From contig NZ_JEMG01000001.1 in the NCBI RefSeq assembly GCF_000600295.1, forward strand, positions 449,459-513,458: 64,000 bases of DNA. Reading direction: 5' to 3'. Positions 1-8,308 of this stretch are shown here, in pieces. Position 1 is the first letter of the stretch; each line of letters begins with the position of its first letter. A program made the position numbers and the translations under genes. The notes under the pieces were generated by a model that saw nothing but the letters and a program-made list of their open reading frames with translations, did not search any database and was not told the origin of the DNA. The DNA is from Hylemonella gracilis str. Niagara R. GTDB taxonomy: Bacteria; Pseudomonadota; Gammaproteobacteria; Burkholderiales; Burkholderiaceae_C.

Positions 1-170
1 CCGGTCTGCCCCAGGGCCTGCTGCATCGCGGCCTTGAAATCGAAATCCCTCGCTTGGTAGCCAGGGGTGTCGCCGTTGGCGATGTTGCTGGCGATGGTGC
101 GCTGACGTTCGGAGCGCAGCAGCAGGGCATTCCCATGGAAGTCCAGCGTACCGGTCAGTTTGTCGAGCAT
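1..170 (-). CDS. flgB: FlgB flagellar rod protein, partial (5' part only)
   Basis: Reading the minus strand from 170 gives an N-terminus starting MLDKLTGTLDFHGNALLLR, followed by SNIANGDTPGYQARDFDF, the conserved N-terminal motif of proximal-rod FlgB. FlgB forms the part of the basal-body rod nearest the export gate and is itself exported by the flagellar type III system. About 56 residues are visible; the rest runs off the left edge. The ATG at 170 has a GAAAGG-like ribosome site about nine bases upstream and matches the usual family start. The gene diverges from flgA, the usual arrangement when flgBCDEF... is transcribed away from flgAMN. Confidence 0.93.
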   Translation of the reverse strand, partial: MLDKLTGTLDFHGNALLLRSERQRTIASNIANGDTPGYQARDFDFKAAMQQALGQT

Positions 171-381
171 GGCGTGCGCCCTTTCATTCAATTCAGCCTT
201 GCGTGGGCCGGGAAGCGAGACGCCAAGAGGGGTGCTCGGATCACCGGGTGCGACAAATTGTGGGGAAACTTGATGCTGCGGATGGTTCGAATAAGAGGGT
301 GAAAGCCCTGCATTTGGGTGCTTTGTCCGGGGGTGTCCTCCCTATAGTCATTGGCATCTCGCACGACAGGATGAACCCATC
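171..381. promoter_or_regulatory. flgB/flgA divergent control region
   Basis: This 211-base intergenic region lies between divergent flgB and flgA. A good sigma-70 type -10 box, TATAGT, is at 343-348 on the plus strand, but no matching -35 is present. That suits activator-dependent (FlhDC, class II) transcription, which is inference; no FlhDC box was demonstrated. Confidence 0.35.
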
Positions 382-1251
382 ATGAACACATTCAGGCAAG
401 CATTTCAGGCCTTGCGGCATTGGGCGGCGCGCGCTCTGGATGTCACTGCCAAGGCGGGAGGGCTGACGCAGGTGCTCATGCGCCGTGGGCCCACCGCAGT
501 GGCGTGGTTGTCTTGGCTGTCCTTGGGCTTGGCCATGCTGGTGATGGGCTGGTCCGTGCCGGCGCGTGCCTATCAGCCGGGCGGCCCGACCCAGACCTAC
601 CGCGTCAACAGCGAGGCGGACCTGCCGTACGTCGCGCAGCATTGGTTGGAACGCAATTTGCCCCTTTTGTCTGCGCGCGAATCTGAGCGGGGTACCCGTG
701 TTCGCATGCAGGCCCAACTGGGACGCCTGGACGGGCGTCTGCGCCTGGCTCCCTGCGCGGAGGTGGAGGTCTACACCCCGAGTCGTCTGTGGGGCAGCAG
801 TCACCTGGGCATGCGTTGCATCCAAGGCGCCACGCGCTGGAGCGTGACCCTGCCAGTGCAGGTGCAGGTCATGGGCCCTGCATGGGTGCTGAGGACCCCT
901 GTTTCCGCCGGACAGGCCGTGAGAGACCAGGACCTGGAACGGCGGGAAGTGGATTGGGCGGAAGACGGTAGCCCGGTGTTGCTGGCGACCGACGCTTTGG
1001 ACGGACAAGTCGCGGCGCGCGGTCTGCGTGCCGGCCAGGCGCTGCGTCAGAACATGCTGCGGGCGGCCAAAGTCTTCACCAGTGGGGCGCAAGTGCGTGT
1101 ACTGGTGCAAGGCAGTGGGTTTCAGGTCAGCACCCAAGGGCGGGCCATGTCCGTTGGCGTGGTGGGGCAGGTTACCCAGGTGCGCATGGACAACGGTCGT
1201 GTCATGAATGCCACCGTTGTGGATGCGCGGACGGTCCGCGTGGAGATTTAA
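382..1251 (+). CDS. flgA: FlgA, flagellar P-ring assembly chaperone
   Basis: The 289-residue product fits periplasmic FlgA, which helps FlgI polymerise into the P ring around the rod. A hydrophobic signal segment (about residues 41-60, ending near VPARA) precedes the mature domain. The C-terminal half is SAF/ChapFlgA-like, with TPVSAGQAV and the closing run VVDARTVRVEI typical of the family. The start at 382 puts about 40 extra residues before the signal peptide; an in-frame ATG at 478 (MRRGPTAVAW) would place the signal peptide at the N-terminus and may be the true start. The gene diverges from flgB and precedes flgMN. Confidence 0.93.
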   Translation: MNTFRQAFQALRHWAARALDVTAKAGGLTQVLMRRGPTAVAWLSWLSLGLAMLVMGWSVPARAYQPGGPTQTYRVNSEADLPYVAQHWLERNLPLLSARESERGTRVRMQAQLGRLDGRLRLAPCAEVEVYTPSRLWGSSHLGMRCIQGATRWSVTLPVQVQVMGPAWVLRTPVSAGQAVRDQDLERREVDWAEDGSPVLLATDALDGQVAARGLRAGQALRQNMLRAAKVFTSGAQVRVLVQGSGFQVSTQGRAMSVGVVGQVTQVRMDNGRVMNATVVDARTVRVEI

Positions 1252-1393
1252 GGGATTTGTGAGTTTGCGGAAAGGCACCAAAAAGGTGCATTGAATTTGT
1301 CTAGGCGTTGTTTGCCACGGGAAAAACGAGAAATGCGTCCAGCGCATCGGTAAAAGCGAGCGAAAAACCGCCTTGTTGTCTGCTTGCAGAGGC

Positions 1394-1420
1394 TAAAGTT
1401 GCGCCGGCCCACGCCGATAA
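1394..1420 (+). promoter_or_regulatory. sigma-28 (FliA) promoter of flgMN
   Basis: TAAAGTTG at 1394-1401 and GCCGATAA at 1413-1420 are separated by exactly 11 bases. This matches the flagellar sigma-28 consensus TAAAGTTT-N11-GCCGATAA at 15 of 16 positions. It lies about 75 bases upstream of the flgM start, so the anti-sigma factor is expressed by the sigma factor it inhibits; fliA is also in this window. Confidence 0.92.
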
Positions 1421-1495
1421 GAAAGGCACGGGGCGGAACGGCTACCTCCAGCCCCGAACAGGACTACAGGCAAACAAGGCTTATTGGAGTAGATG

Positions 1496-1834
1496 ATGAA
1501 AGTCGGTCAAAGCGCAGCAGACCCGCTGCTCAAGGTGACGCCCCAAGCGACCCAGCCCGCCAAGAATGAGATGGCGGCCAAGGAAGCCGTGAGCGTGTCC
1601 ACCCAGGGGGCGACTTCCGCAGCCAAGGGCAGCGTGTCGGTGACGGTTTCGTCGTCGGTTCGCGCCATGGAGCAGTTGCGCGGTGCCGGTGAATTGGCCG
1701 ACATCGACATGGACAAGGTCCGTGCGGTTCGCGAGGCGATTGAAAACGGTACGTACGTGGTGAATGCCGAAGCGATCGCTGACAAGCTGTTGGCGGGTGC
1801 GGAGGAATTCCTCGCACCTCGCAGCGTGCATTGA
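1496..1834 (+). CDS. flgM: FlgM, anti-sigma-28 factor
   Basis: This small protein has the disordered N-terminus (MKVGQS...) and the C-terminal sigma-28-binding helices (IDMDKVRAVREAIENGTY, then the A..IA.KLL segment) of FlgM. It holds FliA inactive until the hook is complete and is then exported. Two adjacent ATG codons occur at 1493 and 1496. The ribosome site GGAG at 1486-1489 is six bases from 1496, and the family usually begins MKIGQ, so 1496 is preferred. It lies directly downstream of the sigma-28 promoter and upstream of flgN. Confidence 0.93.
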   Translation: MKVGQSAADPLLKVTPQATQPAKNEMAAKEAVSVSTQGATSAAKGSVSVTVSSSVRAMEQLRGAGELADIDMDKVRAVREAIENGTYVVNAEAIADKLLAGAEEFLAPRSVH

Positions 1835-2045
1835 GTCACTGACTTGAGTTTTCAGGCGTGCGGGGGTGCGCGCCAAGGTTGAAAAACCAGCCACCGTAGC
1901 CGGGTGGACACCCCCAACTAGAAAGAAAAGTCCTCATAGCCTTGAACTTCGTGATCCCGGTTGCGGAGTTTGTTTGCAAATGCCTGTAGTGCCGGGCGGA
2001 CCTTGGGTCCCTGCCTCGCATCCTTGATTCAAAGGAGCCTGTTCC

Positions 2046-2420
2046 ATGATTTCCTACGCCGACTACGAAAAACCCCTGGCCGAGATTGAAATGCTCTGCG
2101 AGGCTGTCTCCCATGCCCTGCTGGATGGGGCGAACCTGGAGCAGCTGGAGCGCGCCAGCGCCTCCCTGCGCGAGGCGTCCATCGCGTTTGCCGCCTTCAC
2201 TGAGAAGCACAAGGTGCTGGTGCAAGGTGGCACGGAGTTGCGTGCTCGCATGAAGCGTATCGTGACGCTGATCCACCTGCAGCGCGAAAGCTTGCTGCGC
2301 CTGGCCGCCCAGGCCGAGCGCGGCCTGCACACCCTCATCCCCGGCATGGCCGAACAGAAAAGCATCAGTTACGAGCCCCTGGGGCGTGCCACTTCGACGC
2401 GTCGCGGTTTCGGGGGCTAG
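2046..2420 (+). CDS. flgN: FlgN-type flagellar export chaperone
   Basis: The 124-residue protein is almost entirely helical, with heptad-like Leu/Ala spacing. Its size and position directly after flgM match FlgN, the cytoplasmic chaperone that delivers the hook-filament junction proteins FlgK and FlgL to the export gate. AAGGAG about nine bases upstream supports ATG 2046. FlgN sequences diverge strongly, so the call rests on context, length and helical character more than on motifs. The 210 bases between flgM and flgN show no second promoter that I can support. Confidence 0.85.
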   Translation: MISYADYEKPLAEIEMLCEAVSHALLDGANLEQLERASASLREASIAFAAFTEKHKVLVQGGTELRARMKRIVTLIHLQRESLLRLAAQAERGLHTLIPGMAEQKSISYEPLGRATSTRRGFGG

Positions 2421-2500
2421 AGCCAGGGTGCGAAGCCGCCTGCGATGCGGGCGGTGTCCGTGTCCATACGTGTGCCGCGGTCTCCTGTCGAGGGGTTGTG

Positions 2501-2537
2501 GGGAATTGGGGGTTTTTCTGCCTTCAATTCCCTTTTT
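2501..2537 (+). terminator. Rho-independent terminator after flgMN
   Basis: GGGAATTG at 2501-2508 pairs perfectly with CAATTCCC at 2525-2532, with a 16-base loop, and a five-T run follows at 2533-2537. It separates flgMN from flhDC and lies inside the 271-base flgN-flhD gap, so it could also act in the flhD leader. Confidence 0.65.
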
Positions 2538-2691
2538 CATGTGCTTGACGGACTTGTAGGATTTTGTCTGACACGTTGCTGCCGGTCTTTCTCGCAGCAA
2601 GTGCAGAAGGCGGCTGATTCAAGTTTCCTGCCCGCCGATCAGAATCAGGCCCAACGCCAAACGCAAGAAATGCGCTGTAAAGGAGCCCTAA

Positions 2692-3024
2692 ATGACTGAC
2701 GAACAACTGAACGCCGAGATCCGTGAATCCAACCTGACTTACCTCATGTTGGCGCAAAGCCTGATCCGGCGTGACAAGGCGGACGCACAGTTCCGCCTGG
2801 GGCTGTCCGAGGAATCGGCGGACCTGCTGGCCATGATGTCTCCGGCTCAGATCTCCAAGATCGCGTCCAGCCCCATGCTGCTGTGCCGCTTCCGCATGGA
2901 TGACGAGGTGGTGTGGAGTCTGCTGACCAACCACAACACCAGCAAGGTCGACAACCCCGCCACCACACGCCTGCACGCCAGCATCCTGATGGCTGGTCGG
3001 CACGCGGAAGCCACGGGCGCCTGA
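2692..3024 (+). CDS. flhD: FlhD, flagellar master transcription regulator subunit
   Basis: The 110-residue product matches FlhD, which assembles with FlhC into the FlhD4C2 activator of class II flagellar promoters. The N-terminal stretch with EIRESNLTYLMLAQSLIRRD and the central LLAMMSPAQISKIASS segment are characteristic. AAAGGAG sits seven bases upstream of the ATG. flhC follows after 33 bases and forms the usual operon. The presence of flhDC means the flagellar regulon here is FlhDC-controlled, not sigma-54/FleQ-controlled. Confidence 0.96.
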   Translation: MTDEQLNAEIRESNLTYLMLAQSLIRRDKADAQFRLGLSEESADLLAMMSPAQISKIASSPMLLCRFRMDDEVVWSLLTNHNTSKVDNPATTRLHASILMAGRHAEATGA

Positions 3025-3057
3025 GCGTCTTCTCAACAATCAGGCTGGGAACACCTC

Positions 3058-3594
3058 ATGAGCACCGTCAAAAGCGTCCTGAACGAATCGCGCCAGATCG
3101 AGCGCGCCGTCGCCCTCATCAAGTTGGGCGCGCGTCTGCAGGTTCTGGAGAGCGAGACCGACTTGTCCTACGAGCGCCTGCTGCGCCTCTATAAGGAGGT
3201 CGCTGGCAAGTCGCCTAGCAAGGGGCAGCTGCCGTTCTCGACGGACTGGTTCCTGACGTGGCAACCCAACATCCATTCTTCGCTCTTCCTGAATATTTAC
3301 GAGTACTTGAGCAAGGCCAGCAGCATCGAGGACATCGATGCCGTGATGAAGGCCTACCGCCTCTACGAAGAGCAGATGAAGGCGCTGGAGATGGAGCCAC
3401 TGCTGTCCATCACTCGCGCCTGGCGCTTGGTGAAGTTCATCGACAACAACATGCTGGCGATGACACGCTGCTCCAAATGCGGTGGGCATTTCGTGTCCGA
3501 GGCGCATGAGAACGCGCGCAACTATGTCTGCGGCCTGTGCGAGCCGCCAGCGCGCGCGGGCAAGGGCAGCACAACGGGCATCCAGCTGCACTGA
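3058..3594 (+). CDS. flhC: FlhC, flagellar master transcription regulator subunit
   Basis: The 178-residue product carries the FlhC zinc site near its C-terminus: a CSKCGGHF pair (about residues 140-143) and a CGLCEPP pair (about 161-164), four cysteines as in structurally known FlhC. FlhC supplies most of the DNA contact in the FlhD4C2 activator. It is 33 bases downstream of flhD, on the same transcript. Confidence 0.96.
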   Translation: MSTVKSVLNESRQIERAVALIKLGARLQVLESETDLSYERLLRLYKEVAGKSPSKGQLPFSTDWFLTWQPNIHSSLFLNIYEYLSKASSIEDIDAVMKAYRLYEEQMKALEMEPLLSITRAWRLVKFIDNNMLAMTRCSKCGGHFVSEAHENARNYVCGLCEPPARAGKGSTTGIQLH

Positions 3595-3599
3595 AAGGC

Positions 3600-3622
3600 G
3601 CGAGGGTTGTGCGCACCCTCGC
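3600..3622 (+). terminator. Hairpin downstream of flhC
   Basis: GCGAGGGT at 3600-3607 pairs with ACCCTCGC at 3615-3622 across a seven-base loop, starting five bases after the flhC stop. No T run follows, so intrinsic termination is uncertain. The remaining ~220 bases to motA hold a TTTTGCAA/TTGCAAAA inverted repeat (3707-3729) and a TAGAAT -10-like box at 3789-3794. Confidence 0.4.
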
Positions 3623-3845
3623 AACTCCGGGCTGTCCTGCGGGGTCGCTGTTGCTCTGAGTGGCGACGCGCAGGCGCCTGACCCAGTCAACCTGAGTCAT
3701 CTGATTTTTGCAACAGAAGTTTGCAAAAGAGTCGAGACTAGGGGCAGTTTTCCACGCTTTTGCGTGTGCTGACATGGGCGCTATCCCCTAGAATGGTTCG
3801 AGTTACATTTTTCTCCACCCTTTCTACTACCTTAGCCGCCTACCC

Positions 3846-4703
3846 ATGATCGTCATCATCGGTTATGCCGTTGCCATGGTTGCTATCTTCGGGACCTACG
3901 TCCTGCATGGCGGCAACGTCGACGTCCTGTTGAAAGCTCTGCCCTTTGAATTGGCCACCATCTTCGGTGGCGCCCTTGGCGCTTTCGTCGCGGGCAATCA
4001 GCCCAAGGTGCTTCGGGCCACCTTGGCGCAGGTTCCGACAGTGCTCAAGAACTCCAAATACACCAAGGCGCGTTACATGGACCTCATGGCGCTGCTCTAT
4101 GACATTCTCCAGAAGGCCCGCAAGGAAGGTCTGATGGCGATTGAAAAGGATGTGGAAGAGCCTCACGAGTCCCCGCTCTTTCAGGCGCACCCCGTGGTGG
4201 GCAATGACCACCATGTCGTCGAGTTCACCACCGACTATTTGCGCATGATGGTCTCGGGCAATCTGAACGCCCATGAAATCGAGACGCTGATGGACAGTGA
4301 GATCGACACCCATCACCAGGAAGCGCATGCGCCTGCGACCGCCGTGCTGCGCCTGGCTGGCGCCCTGCCAGCCTTTGGCATCGTGGCGGCGGTGCTTGGC
4401 GTGGTGAACACCATGGGTTCGGTGGGTCAGCCTCCCGCCATCCTGGGCGGCATGATCGCCTCAGCGCTGGTCGGTACCTTTCTGGGTATTCTGCTGGCAT
4501 ACGCGATTTTCGAACCCTTGGGCACCTTGCTTGAGCAGAAGGCGGCCGACGGCACCAAGGAACTGCAATGCATCAAGTCCACCCTGTTGGCCAGCATGCA
4601 GGGTTACAACCCGGCGACGGCCATCGAGTTCGGTCGCAAGGTGCTGTTCTCGACCGAGCGCCCCGGCTTCCTGGAGCTGGAATCGCATGTGCGCAAGAAG
4701 TGA
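3846..4703 (+). CDS. motA: MotA, flagellar stator proton channel subunit
   Basis: The 285-residue MotA forms the proton-conducting stator with MotB and contacts the rotor protein FliG through its cytoplasmic loop. Four membrane segments are visible: residues about 1-20, 28-50, 165-185 (ALPAFGIVAAVLGVVNTMG, including the conserved proline) and 200-225. Between the second and third lies the large charged cytoplasmic loop. The gene precedes motB with a 67-base gap. No strong ribosome site precedes the ATG, but the N-terminus MIVIIGYAVAM fits the family. Confidence 0.96.
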   Translation: MIVIIGYAVAMVAIFGTYVLHGGNVDVLLKALPFELATIFGGALGAFVAGNQPKVLRATLAQVPTVLKNSKYTKARYMDLMALLYDILQKARKEGLMAIEKDVEEPHESPLFQAHPVVGNDHHVVEFTTDYLRMMVSGNLNAHEIETLMDSEIDTHHQEAHAPATAVLRLAGALPAFGIVAAVLGVVNTMGSVGQPPAILGGMIASALVGTFLGILLAYAIFEPLGTLLEQKAADGTKELQCIKSTLLASMQGYNPATAIEFGRKVLFSTERPGFLELESHVRKK

Positions 4704-4770
4704 CCCGCGCGCCGTGACAAGGGCAGGATCTGACATGCGGGCGATCAGGATGAAAGGCTAAGGAGGAATC

Positions 4771-5724
4771 ATGGCCACGGATGCCAAGAAACTTCAGCCC
4801 ATCATCATCAAAAGGGTGAAGAAGGGCGGCCACGGCGTTCACGGCGGGGCCTGGAAGATCGCCTACGCCGACTTCGTGACGGCCATGATGGCCTTTTTCC
4901 TGCTGATGTGGTTGCTGGGCTCCACTTCCAAGGGCGACCTCAAAGGCCTGGCGGATTACTTCCGTGCGCCGCTGCAGGTGTCCATGGTGGGTGGCAATGG
5001 TTCTGGTGCCAGCTCGTCCATCCTTCCGGGTGGTGGCGCGGATCTGAGGCTGACCGCCGGCCAGCATCCCGAGGATGGCGCGACCGAGGAGCGTCGTCGG
5101 CGAGCCGAAACCGCGCGCCGTGATGCCCAGCGCTTGGCCGCACTGAGCGCCAAGATCAGCGCGGCCATTTCCAACAATGCCCAGCTGCGCCGTTTCAGCC
5201 GCCAGATTCAGCTGGAAAGCACGCCCGATGGGCTCAAGATTCAGATCGTGGACGAGCAAGGTCGTCCCATGTTCACGACCGGCAATGCCGCCGTACAGCC
5301 CTATATGCGCGAGATCCTGCGCGAGATTGGCGCCGCGCTCAATGGTGTCGAGAACAAGATCAGCCTGGACGGCCACACCGATGTGACGCAATATGGCAGC
5401 CAGGGTCGGGGCTACAGCAATTGGGAGCTATCGGCGGACCGGGCTAATGCCGCACGCCGTGAACTCGTCGCCGCCGGCATGCCCGAGGACAAGCTGCTGC
5501 GCGTGACCGGTCTGGCGGCCAGCAGTTTGCTGGTGCCGGACAATCCGACCGCGCCGGCCAACCGGCGCATCAGTATCATGGTCCTGACCAAGGAGGCGGA
5601 GGAGCGCCAGCTGGGCATCAACCGGGAGGCGGTGGAGCCCGGTGTCGGCGCGGCGACGGGCCAGGCCATTGATCCCTCCCTGATATCGGCGCCGCCACTG
5701 GTCGCGCCGGGCGCCTCCCGGTGA
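4771..5724 (+). CDS. motB: MotB, stator anchor protein with OmpA/MotB domain
   Basis: A near-perfect AAGGAGG precedes the ATG. The N-terminal membrane helix carries the proton-accepting aspartate in KIAYADFVTAMMAFFLLMW (about residue 32). A Gly-rich plug/linker region follows, and then the peptidoglycan-binding OmpA-like domain with LDGHTDVTQYG and NWELSADRAN (about residues 195-230). MotB anchors the MotA channel to the cell wall. The Ala/Pro-rich C-terminal tail after residue 275 is not conserved. Confidence 0.96.
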   Translation: MATDAKKLQPIIIKRVKKGGHGVHGGAWKIAYADFVTAMMAFFLLMWLLGSTSKGDLKGLADYFRAPLQVSMVGGNGSGASSSILPGGGADLRLTAGQHPEDGATEERRRRAETARRDAQRLAALSAKISAAISNNAQLRRFSRQIQLESTPDGLKIQIVDEQGRPMFTTGNAAVQPYMREILREIGAALNGVENKISLDGHTDVTQYGSQGRGYSNWELSADRANAARRELVAAGMPEDKLLRVTGLAASSLLVPDNPTAPANRRISIMVLTKEAEERQLGINREAVEPGVGAATGQAIDPSLISAPPLVAPGASR

Positions 5725-5757
5725 CGGGGTGGGGCATGCGAGAAGCGGTGCGTGGGC

Positions 5758-5786
5758 TTGGGCCGTGCGTGGAACTTGGCGATAAT
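5758..5786 (+). promoter_or_regulatory. Possible sigma-70 promoter for cheYZ
   Basis: TTGGGC at 5758-5763 and GATAAT at 5781-5786 are 17 bases apart, in the motB-cheY gap. This is a moderate consensus match. No sigma-28 motif is present here, so cheYZ may also be read through from motAB. Confidence 0.35.
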
Positions 5787-5839
5787 CTGCCGCGATAAGA
5801 ACTGAAAGCAAGACTGAAAGGCATAGAAAGGCTCAACGT

Positions 5840-6232
5840 ATGGCCAACAACCCATTGCGATTTCTGGTGGTTGACGATTTCTCGACCATGCGCCGTATCG
5901 TTCGCAACCTGCTCAAGGAAAGCGGTTTTTCCGAGGCTGATGAGGCGGAAGATGGCGTGGTGGCGCTGCAGAAGCTGCGCGCCAGTCCTTTTGATTTCGT
6001 GGTCAGCGACATCAACATGCCGAACATGAACGGCTTTCAATTGCTGGCCGAGATCAAGCGGGATGAGAAGCTCAAGCACATCCCGGTGCTGATGGTGACT
6101 GCCGAGGCGCGCAAGGAAGACATCGTGCTCGCCGCCCAGCAAGGCGCGGCCGGCTACATCGTCAAGCCCTTCACCAAGGCCGTGCTCGAGGAAAAACTGC
6201 ACCACATCCTCAAGAAATCAGGGTTGCAATAA
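5840..6232 (+). CDS. cheY: CheY, chemotaxis response regulator
   Basis: This single-domain 130-residue receiver has the acidic pair in [10 protein letters not shown] (about residues 11-14), the phospho-acceptor aspartate in [11 protein letters not shown] (about 55-60), the switch threonine in VTAEARKED and the lysine in YIVKPF. Phospho-CheY binds FliM at the motor and reverses rotation. cheZ follows after two bases. No cheA, cheW, cheR or cheB lies in the window, so the kinase cluster is elsewhere. Confidence 0.96.
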   Translation: MANNPLRFLVVDDFSTMRRIVRNLLKESGFSEADEAEDGVVALQKLRASPFDFVVSDINMPNMNGFQLLAEIKRDEKLKHIPVLMVTAEARKEDIVLAAQQGAAGYIVKPFTKAVLEEKLHHILKKSGLQ

Positions 6233-6234
6233 CC

Positions 6235-6930
6235 ATGAACACACCTTCCGCCACACCCAGCTCGGGGGACATGACCTTCGAGGCCCTGGAGGTCGTGCAC
6301 CACAAGCTCGGTCTGCTGACGCGCCAGCTGCATGACGCCTTGCAGGGTTTGGGGCTGGCGGAAAAACTGCATGGCTCGGCCATCGAGTTGCCCGATGCGC
6401 GTTCTCGCTTGACCTACATCGCCAAGCTCACGGGTGAGGCGGCCGAGAAGGTGCTCAATCGTGTGGATCAGGCCAAGAGCCAGAATGACCACATGGGCGC
6501 CCAGACCAAGCACATGATTGCTCTGCTGGCTTCTGACCCGGTGGCCGCCGTGGCCAAGGGCCATGTCATGAATTTCCTGACCGATCTGGAAAAGACCAAC
6601 ACCGATCTGGACCAGCATCTGACAGAAATCATGATGGCCCAGGATTTCCACGATCTGACGGGCCAGGTGATCGCCCGCGTGCTCAACCTGGCCTCCAACA
6701 TCGAGGATCAGTTGATCGCCTTGCTGATCCAGACCGCGCCAGCGGATGTCCAGGAGCGGTTGAAGCAGCAGACGGAGCAGATGGATGCAGAAAAAATGGC
6801 GGCGAAGACGCCGTTGACTCCCGACACAGTCAAGCTCGGTGGTCCCGTGGTTGACCCGGAAAAAATGGCCAGCGAGGTCGTGACCGATCAGTCCCAGGTG
6901 GACGATTTGCTGGCCAGTCTGGGATTCTGA
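6235..6930 (+). CDS. cheZ: CheZ, CheY-phosphate phosphatase
   Basis: The 231-residue helical protein contains the CheZ catalytic motif AQDFHDLTGQVI (about residues 138-149), whose Gln completes the CheY active site. Its C-terminal tail, ending SQVDDLLASLGF, is the CheY-binding peptide. It is translationally close to cheY (two-base gap) and ends the cheYZ unit before a strong terminator. Confidence 0.95.
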   Translation: MNTPSATPSSGDMTFEALEVVHHKLGLLTRQLHDALQGLGLAEKLHGSAIELPDARSRLTYIAKLTGEAAEKVLNRVDQAKSQNDHMGAQTKHMIALLASDPVAAVAKGHVMNFLTDLEKTNTDLDQHLTEIMMAQDFHDLTGQVIARVLNLASNIEDQLIALLIQTAPADVQERLKQQTEQMDAEKMAAKTPLTPDTVKLGGPVVDPEKMASEVVTDQSQVDDLLASLGF

Positions 6931-6971
6931 GCCGCGCCGCGCGCCCAACCAGAACGCGCCCGATCAAGGGG

Positions 6972-7005
6972 AAGAAAAGCCGGAAACACCCGGCTTTTCT
7001 TGTTT
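6972..7005 (+). terminator. Strong intrinsic terminator after cheZ
   Basis: A 12-base perfect stem (AAGAAAAGCCGG at 6972-6983 with CCGGCTTTTCTT at 6990-7001) encloses the loop AAACAC and continues into a T-rich run. It separates cheYZ from flhBAF. Confidence 0.9.
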
Positions 7006-7057
7006 TAGGTGGTGGGGTCCAAGCCGACAATGGCGTGGACTTTAAGTACCCACCACC

Positions 7058-8308
7058 ATGGAATCCAGCAGTCAAGACCGTAATTTACCGGCGTCGCCGC
7101 GCAAGCTTCAGCGCGCGCGCGAGGACGGGCAGGTCCCCCGTTCCCGCGATTTCAGCCACCTCGCCGTGCTGGGCGGTGGCGCAGTCACGCTGGTCCTGGT
7201 GGCCCCCTGGATTTACGAGGCGCTGCGGGAGTCCCTTGCACGCCATTTGTCGCTGAGCGCTTCCGACGTGCGCAATCCCAGTTTCATGCTGGACCACTTG
7301 CACACCATGACGCTCACGGGCATGGGTGTCAGCTTGGCGGTCGCCGCCATCATCACCACCTTGGCTGTGTTGGCGACGCTGGCGGGTGGGGGCTGGGTCT
7401 GGACGACCAAGCCGCTGGTGCCTGACTTCAGTCGCATCAATCCCTTGAAAGGCCTTCAGGGCCTGTTCACCAAGAAGAAACTGGCCGAGGTCATCAAGCT
7501 TGCCTTCATTGCCTTCTTCGTGCTGGTGTTGGCGGCCGTTTTCATTTACTACACCTTGCCCTCGGTCGCGACCTTGGTGCTACAGCCGTCCACGGCCGGC
7601 ATTGCGCGCATGTTGCAGTGGCTGGTCATGGGCTGCGCGCTGCTCCTGGCGGTGATTCTGATCGTCGCCCTGGTCGACTTGCCCTTGCAGATTTTCTTGC
7701 ACAAGTCCGAGCTCAAGATGTCCCTGAAGGAAGTCAAGGACGAGCACAAGGACATCGAAGGCAACCCGCAGATGAAAAGCCGGCGTCGCCAGAAGCAGCG
7801 CGAACTGGCCCAGCGCCAGAGTCTGCCCAAGGTGCCCCAGGCGGATTTCGTGCTCATGAACCCGACGCACTATGCCGTCGCGGTGAAGTACGAGGAAAAA
7901 TCCATGGCCGCCCCGCGCGTGGTGTCCAAGGGGGCGGATTTGCTGGCGATGAAGATCCGCGATCTGGCCAAGGCCCATCAGGTGCCGGTGCTGCAGTCGC
8001 CGGTGCTGGCGCGTGCTTTGTATGCCCATGCCGAGCTGGACCAGGACATCCCTTCCACTCTGTACACCGCCGTCGCCCAGGTGCTGGCGTATGTCTATCG
8101 CTTGAAGGCGGCGTTGCAAGGCAGGGGGCCGATGCCCGGGGAAATGCCCCAACCGGTCGTGCCGCCTGGCATGGACCCGCACGAACCCCGCGCAGCGCAG
8201 GCCGCCTATGCCGCCAGCCTCGCGGCCAAGGCCAAGGCGGCCAAAGCTGCCGCTGAAGCCGAAAGCGTCGAGCGTACCCAATCCGTATCTTCCGTTAGAG
8301 CCACATGA
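7058..8308 (+). CDS. flhB: FlhB, flagellar export gate protein
   Basis: The 416-residue FlhB is the type III export component that switches substrate specificity from rod/hook to filament proteins. Four membrane segments lie in the N-terminal half. The cytoplasmic domain carries the autocleavage motif NPTHYAVAVKY (about residues 268-278). The C-terminal tail is an Ala/Lys/Pro-rich extension beyond the usual end. The stop overlaps the flhA start in an ATGA arrangement. Confidence 0.96.
   Translation: MESSSQDRNLPASPRKLQRAREDGQVPRSRDFSHLAVLGGGAVTLVLVAPWIYEALRESLARHLSLSASDVRNPSFMLDHLHTMTLTGMGVSLAVAAIITTLAVLATLAGGGWVWTTKPLVPDFSRINPLKGLQGLFTKKKLAEVIKLAFIAFFVLVLAAVFIYYTLPSVATLVLQPSTAGIARMLQWLVMGCALLLAVILIVALVDLPLQIFLHKSELKMSLKEVKDEHKDIEGNPQMKSRRRQKQRELAQRQSLPKVPQADFVLMNPTHYAVAVKYEEKSMAAPRVVSKGADLLAMKIRDLAKAHQVPVLQSPVLARALYAHAELDQDIPSTLYTAVAQVLAYVYRLKAALQGRGPMPGEMPQPVVPPGMDPHEPRAAQAAYAASLAAKAKAAKAAAEAESVERTQSVSSVRAT

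Noticed and set aside
241-1347. Long minus-strand reading frame opposite flgA
   Set aside because: It is a His/Gln/Arg-rich shadow of the flgA coding frame, with no family resemblance.
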